Assembly: GCA_032718475.1 (NCBI GenBank)
Contig: JAUCBJ010001306.1
Location: forward strand, 1-20,179
Length of the DNA: 20,179 bases
Direction of reading: 5' to 3'
Source: Nemertoderma westbladi
Lineage: Eukaryota > Xenacoelomorpha > Nemertodermatida > Nemertodermatidae
Shown here: piece by piece, positions 8,881-18,099 of the stretch
Position numbering within the stretch: the stretch's first letter is position 1
Layout of the letters: each line of letters begins with the position of its first letter
Notes under the pieces: model-generated
Databases searched by the model: none
What the model was told of the DNA's origin: nothing
The model's input: only the letters and a program-made list of their open reading frames with translations
Program-made: the position numbers and the translations under genes

Positions 8881-9240
8881 TATAACAATTAAAGGCGCTG
8901 GTTCAACCCCCGGTGATGCGCTTTCTCATTTTTTCAATTTCTGAACAAACCATAATATTACGCCTTTAATTACAGTTGCATTGACAGCTCAACTCCAATT
9001 CATTTATAACAATTAATACCGGATGCTAAATAATGATATCACCCTTTATTTAAAAAGTCTAGTCTAGTCTAACCACGCAGCTGTCAACCTAATCTATGTT
9101 TGTATATCGCAATATTTTACAGCCTTACCATCTACCTCCGGACTTTTTCTCCACTTTCTAGTTTTTCACTTTCGAATTGACAACATACCAAACCAATTAA
9201 AATACATTTAAAAATTATGAGAATCTTTATGGCTTATTAA
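8881..9240. other. WDR6 intron, unique AT-rich part
   Basis: This is the intron between the WDR6 exons at 8670-8879 and 9645-9881. The part nearest the acceptor has CTGGTTCAACCCCCGG (8899-8914), a weak B-box-like string, and AGTCT repeats near 9057-9070. No coding signal was seen. The rest of the intron is occupied by the SINE at 9240-9500. Confidence 0.6.
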
Positions 9241-9500
9241 ACCGGGACCTGATATTATACCCGTTCACCCACCACCATGGGTGATCTCTTCCGCAGTAAA
9301 CCTTTCCATTCAGTTTCCCCCACACCCCAAGTTAACTTGCTTCCCATATTTATAGACATGTCAAGGATGAAAGCCAGGCTTGGGTAAGGCTGCATCATTT
9401 ATAAAGCTGTGCCCAAACAGTGCTGCCCCATACAGGGATCGAACCAGGGCCTCCTGATTGGATGCAAAGGAATTTCATTACTACACGGTTGCCACTCTAA
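9240..9500 (-). mobile_element. tRNA-derived SINE in WDR6 intron
   Basis: On the minus strand an A-box-like GAGTGGCAACCGTGTAGTAA (complement of about 9478-9497) is followed 40-50 bp later by a B box GGTTCGATCCC (9435-9445). Then comes a tRNA-unrelated body with TAAATGATGCAGCC and GGTGGTGGGTGAACGGG. The spacing fits a tRNA-derived SINE head. The 3' end is not defined by a clear tail or target-site duplication; about 9240 is an estimate. It differs in sequence from the other SINE-like heads here. Confidence 0.65.
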
Positions 9501-9644
9501 TTCAGTTTCAATCTTCGCGGACTTTTCCCTGACAATTTGAAAAACTTTCCCTGACTGCAGGTACACCACATTTTTATCGAATATAGAATATTGGCCGCTT
9601 GATTATATTCAAAATAAAGTTACGAGTTAAGGGACTCAACTTAC

Positions 9645-9881
9645 ATCGTGGCCGACTAAACGAGCGATCACAGAACCACCGAGGGCCGGTCTCCACGCGA
9701 GGATCTCTCCGAATACGGTGCCACTGGCGACAACCAGACCGGGGTCCCATCGGAGGCCGTAGACCCCGGCCGAATAGAGAATACAACGCTGGGAACAAGG
9801 TGTCTCGCGCAGTACGTCGCCGCTAGAGGGATCCACTAGTATAACAGAGTTGCTGCTCGTTACCAAGACAACTAGTAGATC
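9645..9881 (-). CDS. WDR6: WDR6 exon (first of three visible), N-terminal WD40 region
   Basis: This exon has 79 codons and is phase 0 at both ends. The minus-strand acceptor is TTTGTTTTTAG, and the exon starts GATCTACTAGTTGTC. It ends GGCCACGAT before the donor GTAAGT. The product reads DLLVVLVTSSNSVILVDPSS, then LRETPCSQRCILYSAGV, ASGTVFGEILAWRPA and ARLVGHD. The order 'NSV.L.DP..G..L.E.PC..RC.L.SA' followed by 'V.G.V...L.W.PA' matches human WDR6 upstream of its 'GHVGIIFSMSY' segment, which the next exon continues. Human WDR6 has about 120 residues before this point. No exon for them is visible between 9882 and 10320, so 5' exons lie further right or are absent. Confidence 0.85.
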
Positions 9882-10323
9882 CTAAAAACAAAGTTAATAT
9901 TTGATCTAAAATATATAAAATAAATTACTTTTAGAGTAGTTGTACGACTATGTTCATTGTTATGATTCTTGTCACGGATTTTTAGGACTTTTTACCACCG
10001 CAAAAATGCGGTAAAAACTCGGCAAAAAAAAGTAAATATATACATAATATGTATGTAATGTATGTAATAATATATATGCCTTTATAAGAGGGAAACTCTC
10101 GAATTTTCACCGCAATAGTTACATTCTAGAAACCATATATTTAATAAAAGAGCTTGATGTACTTTACTGTATTATAGTAATAGTCGCCGACCTCATGCCG
10201 TACCTACTAACTAATACTAGCTAGAATTGACATGTATAATGAAAATATTGTAACTGTGATTAAAAAAAGTGAATAAAGGTAAGAAAACAAGTTTATCTAC
10301 GAATAGTTATTAATGTGTGAATA
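9882..10323. other. AT-rich spacer between WDR6 exon and ferlin start
   Basis: No exon was found on either strand. It contains a hairpin around 9989-10017, where TTTTTACC can pair with GGTAAAAA and ACCGCA with TGCGGT, and a TATG/TAATG microsatellite-like stretch near 10038-10078. Ferlin transcription probably starts here, but no TATA box or initiator stands out from the AT-rich background. Confidence 0.5.
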
Positions 10324-10512
10324 ATGGAGAAAGTAGTTGTGGAAGATAAAGATAAACCCCACGAGAGTGATCAGCCGCCTGCGGTTAAAAACCAAAACGA
10401 CGAAAAGGATGGACAAACAACAGAAGATCCAAATAGAATAGGGACATTCTTAAAGACAATATCAAAAGTAGCAAAACTAGAGATAGACCAGGACAAAGTA
10501 ACAGACATTCAG
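10324..10512 (+). CDS. Ferlin, exon 1 (N-terminal linker)
   Basis: 63 codons. The ATG at 10324 has a good context (A at -3, G at +4), with an in-frame TGA six bases upstream and no AG between them, so translation starts here rather than continuing from an upstream exon. The product is charged and disordered (MEKVVVEDKDKPHESDQPPA), ending KLEIDQDKVTDIQ. It is spliced at CAG|GTGATG to the acceptor TATTTCAG ending at 10765, giving DIQ|VKIKIFEARHLP, which restores the first strand of a C2 domain. The intron of 253 bp contains a 12-bp palindrome ACCGGTACCGGT at 10529. This exon corresponds to the linker before C2B in vertebrate type-I ferlins; the C2A domain is missing. Confidence 0.85.
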
Positions 10513-10765
10513 GTGATGTTACTTACTTACCGGTACCGGTTAGTTAGGCCTATCTACTGAGATAAATATTAGTTTCAGTTTCATTGTAAAGTAATCTAAC
10601 AATATTATATCAACACTTTTTCGAGATAAGAAAGTGGACACAAATAAGAAGGAAACATAGTTTGTTGTTTTGGGTAAAAACGACAGTGAAAAAATAAACC
10701 AAATTACTAATACACAATAATAAAATATAGAAATAGTACTTAATAATTTTAAATAAATATTTCAG

Positions 10766-13700
10766 GTCAAAATAAAAATCTTTGAAGCTCGACACCTTCC
10801 GAGCGGCGACACGGATCCGGTAGTGCGAATGAAGGTCGGGTCGACGATAAAGAAATCCTCTATACGATGGGACACGAGCAAACCGATATGGAACGAGTCG
10901 TATTTCTTCAACCTGCGAGGACCGCCGCGGGAACTGTTCCAGGAGACCATCGAGATCGAGTTGTACAACGCGCGCAAACTCCGAGCGGACGCGTTCATCG
11001 GGGCCTATCAGTTGGACCTCGGGACGGTGTACGAGTCGGCGAGACACGCGGTCCTCCGCCGGTGGTTGCTGCTGAGCGACCCAGGGGACCCGATGGGAGG
11101 CCGACAGAGCTACATAAAGGTGAGCTGCGTGGTCCTAGCGCCGGGGGATAGATCGCCAACGGACGCGGAAGCGAAAGGTTACGAAGACGACATAGAAGAA
11201 AACCTGTTGAGTTTACCTGGAACTCAACTGCAGCCCGCGACCTTCTGGTTGCGAGTTTATAAAGGGGAAGATCTTCCACAGATGGAGTCGCAACCGTTGA
11301 ATGTAATGAAAAAGGCAGTGGGAGTTTATCCGAGGGAATCCTCGGATTTAATCGACGGGTTTGTGAGTTTCCAGTTCGCAGGGAAAGAGGTGACTACGAG
11401 ACGGATAAAAGGGACTTACAATCCGGTGTGGAACTCGGAACTGCGACTCGGGGTCCGCTTCCCATCGATGTGCGATCGCATTACCGTAAGGGTGTTCGAT
11501 CACAACGCTGTAACCAGGAACTCAGCAATAGCGACTGGACACATCTACATGTCCGAGATATCAGTGAAGGGAACACGGCATGGATTCGCGCCCACATACG
11601 GACCAGCTTTTCTCCCTTTGTACGGAAATATTCGGGATTTTTCTATATTTACCTACAAGTTGGATTCCTTGAATGAGGGAACAGGGACTGGTTGCTGTTA
11701 CCGGGGCAGATTGTTTCTAGAATTCGGGTGTATCCTGGGAAAATTGCCCGCAAAAGACGCCCAAGTACAATATCTAGGGGGAACAAACCCGGATTTAGGT
11801 GCAGTTGAGATGTTCATGAAAAAGAAACAATTTTGCGCGTACATCACGCTCCTAGAAGCGTCCATGTTCCAAAAACATGACGACATAGTAGAATTTGAAG
11901 CCTCTATAGGTAACCACGGTAACCGAGATGAACCTAGATACACACTGCAATCATCACTTAGCAACCCGATGCAACCAGTGTACGACGGCACCAAATATTA
12001 TTACATTCCTTGGGGGGCAGATAAACCGACGCTTAGGATATATTGTGATATGGAGGACATCACATTTCGTCTGCAGGCCCTCAATCTTATTATATACATC
12101 GTAGACGCCTTCGATAAGCGAATGTCGTCAATAAAAGATGCGATAAGAAATGGCGAACCTGACGAATTAATCTCGTCGGAATTAACGAAACTATCGGAAG
12201 AACTCAACATCGACTGCACACTCGCACTTCCTGAGTTGAATGCAAAATTACACTCAGTTACTCAACTCGACCTCCAGCTAAGCAAACACAGGATCTATGC
12301 AAAGAACGAAACCGGTAGGCGAGCCTCCAAGTTGTGCGACACTCCCAAGGATATTCTCACAATGATCTCCGAGTTGGAGGCGATGGCAAATGAGTTGCGC
12401 CATCTGGCGTCCGAGCCGCAGAACAGTGTGCCAGACCTGATTATTTGGATGATATACGGCGGGGTTCGTACGGCTTACTACCGCGTCCCCGTTTACGACA
12501 TCCTGTTTACTAACGGCTCCTACGATGGAATCCATTGTGGAAAGAGTCAAACAGTCTTCCTAAATAATAGATGCTTGCCGGGGAAGTCGACCGACGACAT
12601 TCCTTGCATGTTGCGATTTACAGGATGGTTTGGTCCTCAGCAGCTCGAAGCTGAGTGGATTAAGGGTATGGAAGGATTTACGATCGCCATGTATGCCGAG
12701 GTGTTTGAGTATCGAACGCCATTAGGGCGTAAATTATATGATGCATCGGGGATGGTTAGGTGCGAAAAACCATTGTTTAAGCTCCCCATCGGTTGGGAGT
12801 GGAACGATGATGATTGGGTGCCGGGCCCAGCGCCCAGTAGCAACACCCTCCATCAAAGAGCGGAATACGAAGTCTGTGAGGCGTACGAGTATCAGGAACG
12901 GCCCGCTAAATCTCAGAGATGGACAGATAAATGGGACACCGAGAACACCGTTTGGATCGACAAGGATAATGCTATAGAGGGGCCAAAGGATGATAAGGTG
13001 TGCCCTCCTGGTCGGGTATGGATGGGGGATTGGGAATCCGAGATAGCGGATGGTGTGGACTCAGAGGGGTGGGAATATTGTATAGACCCAAGTATAGGAG
13101 GGTGGACTGGCACAGTTCAATCTTACCATATTAGTCGCCGAAAACGCTGGGTTAGAAAACACATGCAAGACACACCCTTACCTGAGCCTGAAGTAGAGCA
13201 TACAGAAGGCTGGGAATATGCAAAACCATGGGGTAATCGCTACAAACACGATGCACAATCCATGCTAGATTTCATATCCCGTCGCCACTGGAAACGAAAA
13301 ATATCTAAAAATGAAACTAAAGGTGTTAAGGGTGTTAATCTATTTATATTTGACATGTCTGGAGTTTTTGATCCCGAACAAAGTAATAGGGTGAATAGGT
13401 CGAATAGGAAGCAGGTGGCTCCCAACATTTATGTCGAGTACAATACAGCTAATTCGTATCAACTCAGAAGTTATATCTACATGGCAAGATCACTTCTAGC
13501 AGCGGATTCAGATAGCTTCTCCGATCCCTATGTGCAGATCATGTTCATGAACAGATCAGTACGCAGTCAAATAATTCGAAAAACCGTCTGTCCAATATGG
13601 GACCAGTGCTTGATTATATCAGACATTGTTTTACATGACAGTATAACAAATCTTATTAGGAATCCACCATCGCTCGTCCTAGAGATATATGACCACGATG

Positions 13701-16189
13701 ATTATGGCAAAGATGACTTCCTAGGGAGAGCCTGTATTATACCAATAATTCGCATAAAGGCAGATGGATATGCAGCACCTGTTCTAGAATGGTTCACACT
13801 GAACAAGATAACTGGTAACTGCCGTGGCGATGTTTTGGCCTGTTTCGAGTTGTTTCTGATGACGGGGGATCTCCCATTTTTGCCTCCTGAAAAAGGGATT
13901 GATATAAGTGGGAGTGATGGAATTGCAAAATCTCTCTATTCCATACCTAGAGGTATTAAACCTATAACTACCAGCATGTGTTTGATGATCTTGTGCTGGG
14001 GTTTAAGGAACCTATCTTCTTACCAAGGACTGTCTGTAACCCAACCAACAGTAGAATTTGTTTGTGCTGGGAAGATTGTGAAATCAGAAATGCTCAACAA
14101 TGTAGCAAGAAATCCTAACTTTCACAACCCTGTCTTAACAATGGAAGTAGACTTACCTGTACGCCATGTATATCTACCACCGATTCACATTAAAGTTAGA
14201 GATAACAGATCCTTTGGAAGGAAACCTATAGTGGGTGTCTACACAATAAATTCTTTAGCTGAATACAAGGAAAATGTAAACAAAACACAAAAGAAGACAA
14301 TTGAAGATGAACCTTTCAAAAAACTGTCTGATCCAAAACCTGTAAAGTCTAAGCAAGCCGATGTGAATGAAGATTTCGATTGGTGGAGTAAATACTACGC
14401 ATCGATAGGAGATGCCTCAAAGGCATCTTTGTATGTTGAAAAGGGTTATGAACTTCTGAAAGTATATGATAAGGAACTTGAATTAAGTGAAAATTACGAA
14501 CGTTTTCAAGACTTTGTAAAAACCTTTGATTTGGTGAGAGGCAGAACTGATGATAAAGTTGAAACAGTTGGCCAACTGAAGGCCTCCTTTGCATTGTACA
14601 ATAACATCAATGAGATAAAGCCTAGACACCATTGGCCAGGGGGAGCTAATGTCACCATACGAATCTACATACTGAGAGGTTTGGATCTGACCCCGATGGA
14701 TGGTAGTGGCACGTCGGATCCTTACATAAAGATTAGCCTCGGTACTAAAGTCATCGATGATGTCAACAACTACATCCCCAACAGCATCAACCCGATATTC
14801 GGAAAAAGCTACGAAATTCAGCAACAAATGCCATTGTTTAAAGATTTAAAAATAACCGTGATGGACCACGATTTCGTGAGTGGCGACGATGTCATTGGTG
14901 AGACAGTGATCGACATTGAGGACAGATATATCTCAAAATTCCGGGCTACTTGCGGAATAAATGCCCAGTATTACTTGGCCGGTGTCAACTGCTGGAGGGA
15001 TTCACAGAAACCCAGCGACATTCTAGAATGGTACTGTCGTCATAACGACTTAGATAAACCAATGTTCGAAGGTAATAGACAGGTTCGCGTGGGTGGAAAG
15101 GTTTACTTGTTGGATAAACTCGAGTCCGGACCACCACACCCCGACTGGGGTCCCTCCCAGGAGCGTCTGGCTCTTCACGTACTACGTCAACTCCCATTGG
15201 TTCGCGAGCACGTGGAGCAAAGGACTCTGTACAACAGCGAGCTTCAACCGGGGATCTCGCAAGGGAAACTCGAGATGTGGGTGGACATATTCTCTATGAG
15301 TAGTGGTAGACCACCACCCCCGGTCAACGTGAAAGCGCGAGAGGCGAAGCACTACGAGTTGCGAGTGGTGATATGGGACGCGAAAGACGTTGTATTGGAA
15401 GAGGAGGGGACATTGACGGGACAGAAAATGAGTGACATTTATGTGAAAGGTTGGTTGGACGGTAGTGACGACATACAAGCAACAGATGTTCATTATCGTT
15501 CGTTGTCTGGCGAGGGAAACTTTAACTGGCGGTTTGTCTTTGATTTGCACTACATTGATCAGGAGCATATAATGGTAATTAAATCGAAGAGGCATTTTTG
15601 GAGTTGGGATGGGATAGAAGAGAAATTACCCCCGAGGTTTTTCGTGCAAATTTGGGACAACGACTTGATATCGCAGGATGACTATATCGGGCAAATTATA
15701 TTCAATCTAGATAAAATGTACGAACCAACGAAATCGTCTGGGAGCTGCTCATTGTCCGTGTTTAAGGACAAGAAGGGGAAGAGACGTGACAGTCTGATAA
15801 AGAGAAGAAGGATGAGAGGTTGGTGGCCGACAACGGAAGAAAAGGGAAAGAAGTTGACTGGGAAGTTAGACATGGAGTTTGAGATTATTAGCAAAGAGGA
15901 TGCAAAGCACAAGCCAGTAGGTCGGGGGAGATCTGATCCGAACATGTACCCGCATCTTGAGGTGCCGAATAGGCCAGGTAGCTCGTTCCTATGGTATAAG
16001 GCGCCATGGCGGGCACTCAAATACATAATTTGGCAGAATTATAAGTGGAAATTTCTAATAGCTTTAATATTCTTTATAGTACTGCACTTTTTCTATAGTT
16101 ACCTATATTCACTTCCAGTCTACGCTGCCAAGGCAACTGTCGAGGAATTAATTAGTGGGTCAAAAAGTAAACCAGAAAATGGAGTTTAA
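10766..16189 (+). CDS. Type-I ferlin (dysferlin/myoferlin-like), exon 2, single 5.4-kb coding exon
   Basis: 1807 codons; with exon 1 the protein is about 1870 residues, against about 2060-2080 in human myoferlin and dysferlin. Order with rough residues: C2B-type 64-165; C2C 222-322; FerA about 500-550; FerB about 605-665 (SVPDLIIWMIYGG); nested DysF repeats 735-909 (GWEW, GWEYCIDP, RRKRWVRK, GWEYAKPWG); C2D 961-1055; C2E 1130-1225; C2F 1359-1452; C2G 1593-1715; a tail-anchor helix about 1824-1845, then a short lumenal end. Calcium-type acidic loops are clear in C2D (DSDSFSDPY, DHDDYGKDD), C2F (MDGSGTSDPY, DHDFVSGDD) and C2G (DNDLISQDD) and poor in the first two. Ferlins act on the cytosolic face of membranes in Ca2+-dependent fusion, repair and vesicle traffic. 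DysF places it with type I. There is no internal stop or frameshift. One large exon is unusual, since vertebrate ferlins have about 50 exons. The first 400 bp are GC-rich compared with the rest. Confidence 0.95.
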   Translation, partial: VKIKIFEARHLPSGDTDPVVRMKVGSTIKKSSIRWDTSKPIWNESYFFNLRGPPRELFQETIEIELYNARKLRADAFIGAYQLDLGTVYESARHAVLRRWLLLSDPGDPMGGRQSYIKVSCVVLAPGDRSPTDAEAKGYEDDIEENLLSLPGTQLQPATFWLRVYKGEDLPQMESQPLNVMKKAVGVYPRESSDLIDGFVSFQFAGKEVTTRRIKGTYNPVWNSELRLGVRFPSMCDRITVRVFDHNAVTRNSAIATGHIYMSEISVKGTRHGFAPTYGPAFLPLYGNIRDFSIFTYKLDSLNEGTGTGCCYRGRLFLEFGCILGKLPAKDAQVQYLGGTNPDLGAVEMFMKKKQFCAYITLLEASMFQKHDDIVEFEASIGNHGNRDEPRYTLQSSLSNPMQPVYDGTKYYYIPWGADKPTLRIYCDMEDITFRLQALNLIIYIVDAFDKRMSSIKDAIRNGEPDELISSELTKLSEELNIDCTLALPELNAKLHSVTQLDLQLSKHRIYAKNETGRRASKLCDTPKDILTMISELEAMANELRHLASEPQNSVPDLIIWMIYGGVRTAYYRVPVYDILFTNGSYDGIHCGKSQTVFLNNRCLPGKSTDDIPCMLRFTGWFGPQQLEAEWIKGMEGFTIAMYAEVFEYRTPLGRKLYDASGMVRCEKPLFKLPIGWEWNDDDWVPGPAPSSNTLHQRAEYEVCEAYEYQERPAKSQRWTDKWDTENTVWIDKDNAIEGPKDDKVCPPGRVWMGDWESEIADGVDSEGWEYCIDPSIGGWTGTVQSYHISRRKRWVRKHMQDTPLPEPEVEHTEGWEYAKPWGNRYKHDAQSMLDFISRRHWKRKISKNETKGVKGVNLFIFDMSGVFDPEQSNRVNRSNRKQVAPNIYVEYNTANSYQLRSYIYMARSLLAADSDSFSDPYVQIMFMNRSVRSQIIRKTVCPIWDQCLIISDIVLHDSITNLIRNPPSLVLEIYDHDDYGKDDFLGRACIIPIIRIKADGYAAPVLEWFTLNKITGNCRGDVLACFELFLMTGDLPFLPPEKGIDISGSDGIAKSLYSIPRGIKPITTSMCLMILCWGLRNLSSYQGLSVTQPTVEFVCAGKIVKSEMLNNVARNPNFHNPVLTMEVDLPVRHVYLPPIHIKVRDNRSFGRKPIVGVYTINSLAEYKENVNKTQKKTIEDEPFKKLSDPKPVKSKQADVNEDFDWWSKYYASIGDASKASLYVEKGYELLKVYDKELELSENYERFQDFVKTFDLVRGRTDDKVETVGQLKASFALYNNINEIKPRHHWPGGANVTIRIYILRGLDLTPMDGSGTSDPYIKISLGTKVIDDVNNYIPNSINPIFGKSYEIQQQMPLFKDLKITVMDHDFVSGDDVIGETVIDIEDRYISKFRATCGINAQYYLAGVNCWRDSQKPSDILEWYCRHNDLDKPMFEGNRQVRVGGKVYLLDKLESGPPHPDWGPSQERLALHVLRQLPLVREHVEQRTLYNSELQPGISQGKLEMWVDIFSMSSGRPPPPVNVKAREAKHYELRVVIWDAKDVVLEEEGTLTGQKMSDIYVKGWLDGSDDIQATDVHYRSLSGEGNFNWRFVFDLHYIDQEHIMVIKSKRHFWSWDGIEEKLPPRFFVQIWDNDLISQDDYIGQIIFNLDKMYEPTKSSGSCSLSVFKDKKGKRRDSLIKRRRMRGWWPTTEEKGKKLTGKLDMEFEIISKEDAKHKPVGRGRSDPNMYPHLEVPNRPGSSFLWYKAPWRALKYIIWQNYKWKFLIALIFFIVLHFFYSYLYSLPVYAAKATVEELISGSKSKPENGV

Positions 16190-16193
16190 TAAA
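16188..16193 (+). promoter_or_regulatory. AATAAA overlapping the ferlin stop codon
   Basis: The stop TAA (16187-16189) overlaps an AATAAA hexamer. If used for polyadenylation, the 3' UTR would be almost nil. Confidence 0.4.
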
Positions 16194-16942
16194 GATATGA
16201 TGTAGATCAAAGTAAATGTTAAGTTATAAATATAAATATATATAGGATAAGAAATTAATTATAATGTTATATACTTATTACAAAACATTGTATAGAGGTA
16301 TTCATCGTTATTAATAATTTATTACAAATTGTTAATTATTAATTCATAATGCCATGGTAGAAATTAATTGATTTAATAAAGAATACAAAGTTATAAAATA
16401 TCAAACATATGTCCCACAAATGGGAAGATGTAAAAATAGTATATAACTATAAATACATAAATAATAATTGTACGTTAAATAATGTTGACAAATTTAATTT
16501 ACACAGCAAATTTATTGCACACTGAAAATAACAATTTTGTGCACTTAATTTTAATAGATGAAGTATTTTAATTCTGTATACAACCGAATATAATCACATT
16601 CCCCAAAAATAATGTAAAATTTTGTTCACTTTCCACTAACAATATTTGCTACATTCATTATTGATTAGCTTACTCATTCATTATAGTAATTAGAGTTACA
16701 GTATGATTTACTTGGCCCGGATAACATGATCAAGAGTAACGATATGGAGTTTATTGTTTTAGTTAGAAAGCCCAACCCGTAACCGACATTTACCGTGAAC
16801 AAAAATAATTTAATGTAACAAAGTAAAAGGCAGACAAAGTAGTTTTTTAGTTGTTGTAATTTTGTAGAAAATTCGTTAAAAAAAGTCTTTTTTTAACAGA
16901 TATTTTTTCTGATAAAAAATTTATAACTAATTTTTTTAACTT
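16190..16942. other. AT-rich ferlin 3' flank, no gene seen
   Basis: Very AT-rich, with short palindromic A/T runs near 16875-16920. There is no open frame of note, no exon-like segment and no RNA gene that I can support. Confidence 0.6.
16375..16380 (+). promoter_or_regulatory. Candidate ferlin polyadenylation signal
   Basis: An AATAAA about 185 bp after the stop gives a more ordinary 3' UTR than the hexamer at the stop codon. In AT-rich DNA the hexamer is expected by chance, so this is only a candidate. Confidence 0.4.
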
Positions 16943-17216
16943 ATTTTTTTCAAATAAAGCAATATATTCGATATAAAAACGTAACGGAAAACACTATTTT
17001 CCACTCATTTTCTTTAGCAAAATTCAGATATTCTGCATTTGGCATGTTAACACTCGCTTCGCTCGTGCTAAAAACCTGCCAACTCTTGTAAAACTTAACC
17101 ACTCGGACAGAATAGTTGAATTTCGCTAAATTGAAAATGAGTGAAAAAAAGCGGTGCTTTCCGCTTACTTTTTTTTATCGAATAATATTCCTTTATTATA
17201 TGGAATTGAATAAAAT
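16943..17216. mobile_element. Foldback, MITE-like element with ~95-bp imperfect inverted arms
   Basis: The left arm (about 16943-17035) and right arm (about 17108-17216) are imperfect reverse complements. Left CACTCATTTTCTTTAGCAAA opposes right TTTCGCTAAATTGAAAATGA, left ATATTCTG opposes CAGAATAG, and left AAAGCAATATATTCGATA opposes TATCGAATAATATTCCTTT. The roughly 70-bp loop carries ACTCGCTTCGCTCGTGCT. No transposase is present. A clear target-site duplication was not found, so the outer limits are approximate. It could be a nonautonomous DNA transposon or an inverted duplication. Confidence 0.7.
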
Positions 17217-17332
17217 ACGTAATCTTTTGTATTTATCTTACTACTGTTGCTCATTTATAAGTTTGTTTTTTAATTTTCTTCCTAATGATTTTTTCGATGT
17301 ATTTTGTTTAATATCAGTATCTAATCTAACGC

Positions 17333-17343
17333 ATTCCAGACAA
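17333..17343. repeat. Target-site duplication, left copy
   Basis: ATTCCAGACAA at 17333-17343 recurs exactly at 17618-17628, flanking the truncated LINE between them. Confidence 0.7.
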
Positions 17344-17617
17344 CTACTACTACTACTACTAGGATCGGCATGCTGCATTGCAGCTGCATTTTTAAGAATG
17401 CTGTGCCGGCTTGTCAACAAAATTGCACCGCCACAACTCCCTATCACCCATGACATTTGCTAGATCATCCGCATCTTTAAGGCCAGTGTCCTTTAAGATG
17501 CGTCTCAAGAAAGTCATGGGCTGTCCACCATGCTTATTCACTCCATGAGGCTGCCAAAGTACAAGATTATGCACTGGCTGGTCCTCACGGCGAAAGCAAT
17601 GTCCTGCAAAGCGGAGG
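17344..17617 (-). mobile_element. 5'-truncated LINE 3' end, copy 2, with target-site duplications
   Basis: This is the last 265 bp of the same LINE as copy 1 (7820-8084), with no indels and one visible substitution (a Glu/Lys change), plus a longer 3' tail (TAG)6. The minus-strand peptide starts at the RFAGHCFRRED motif and ends at FVDKPAQHS and stop. Sequence upstream of the motif is unrelated to reverse transcriptase. The 11-bp direct repeats on both sides show a target-primed insertion of a severely truncated copy. Confidence 0.85.
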
Positions 17618-17628
17618 ATTCCAGACAA
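17618..17628. repeat. Target-site duplication, right copy
   Basis: This is the second copy of ATTCCAGACAA. It lies exactly where copy 2 of the LINE stops matching copy 1. Confidence 0.7.
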
Positions 17629-17897
17629 AGGCACCGTTATACCATTACATGCCCCGGAATCAAGCAAGCAAACAGTCGGCCGAAGCCGGAGGCGACCCGA
17701 AGGCTTCGTAGCTCTTTCGATAGCTGTTACCCGAGGGTAGGGGTGGGCGCTACTCCTATTCCTAGTTTGCTCACAGTAATTTAACTGGTACTCATTTTAT
17801 CAACCCCAGGATGAAATGCTGAGTGGATCGTGGCAGGGCTCGAACCCACAATCAATACATTGTAGGACCGGCGCTCAAGTAACTGAGCTACCCCGCC
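17629..17897 (-). mobile_element. tRNA-derived SINE, interrupted at its 3' side by the LINE insertion
   Basis: On the minus strand the head starts GGCGGGGTAGCTCAGTTACT (17897 downward), with an A box GTAGCTCAGT and a D-arm-like GCTC...GAGC pair. A B box GGTTCGAGCCC follows at 17836-17846. The body has GGTTGATAAAATGAGTACCA (about 17785-17804). The 3' end is uncertain; the sequence up to 17629 may belong to the SINE or to older flanking DNA. A GC-rich segment near 17680-17705 holds inverted GCCTCCGGC-like motifs. Confidence 0.7.
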
Positions 17898-17933
17898 TTT
17901 AGGCCCCGAAATATAGTGTCGCAAATCAGAGAT

Positions 17934-18026
17934 CCCCCCCCCCCCCCACCAAAAAAAATCTACAAATCTGAAGAAGTTTGCATGGAATTTGAAAGAGAGA
18001 GAGTTTCATCCCCCCCCCCCCCCCCC
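17934..18026. repeat. Two poly-C tracts
   Basis: Fourteen C at 17934-17947 and seventeen C at 18010-18026 are separated by about 60 bp that include A8 and a GA repeat. These are simple repeats and prone to length error in assembly. Confidence 0.95.
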
Positions 18027-18099
18027 TCCTTAGTGGGTGAGCCAGAATTTTTATTTTTGCGTTCGTTCTTTAGCTACAAGCCTTTGCGGCCTCTCATGT

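Noticed and set aside
9599-9826. Plus-strand 75-codon open frame
   Set aside because: It is the antisense shadow of the WDR6 exon at 9645-9881, which has splice sites and strong family similarity.
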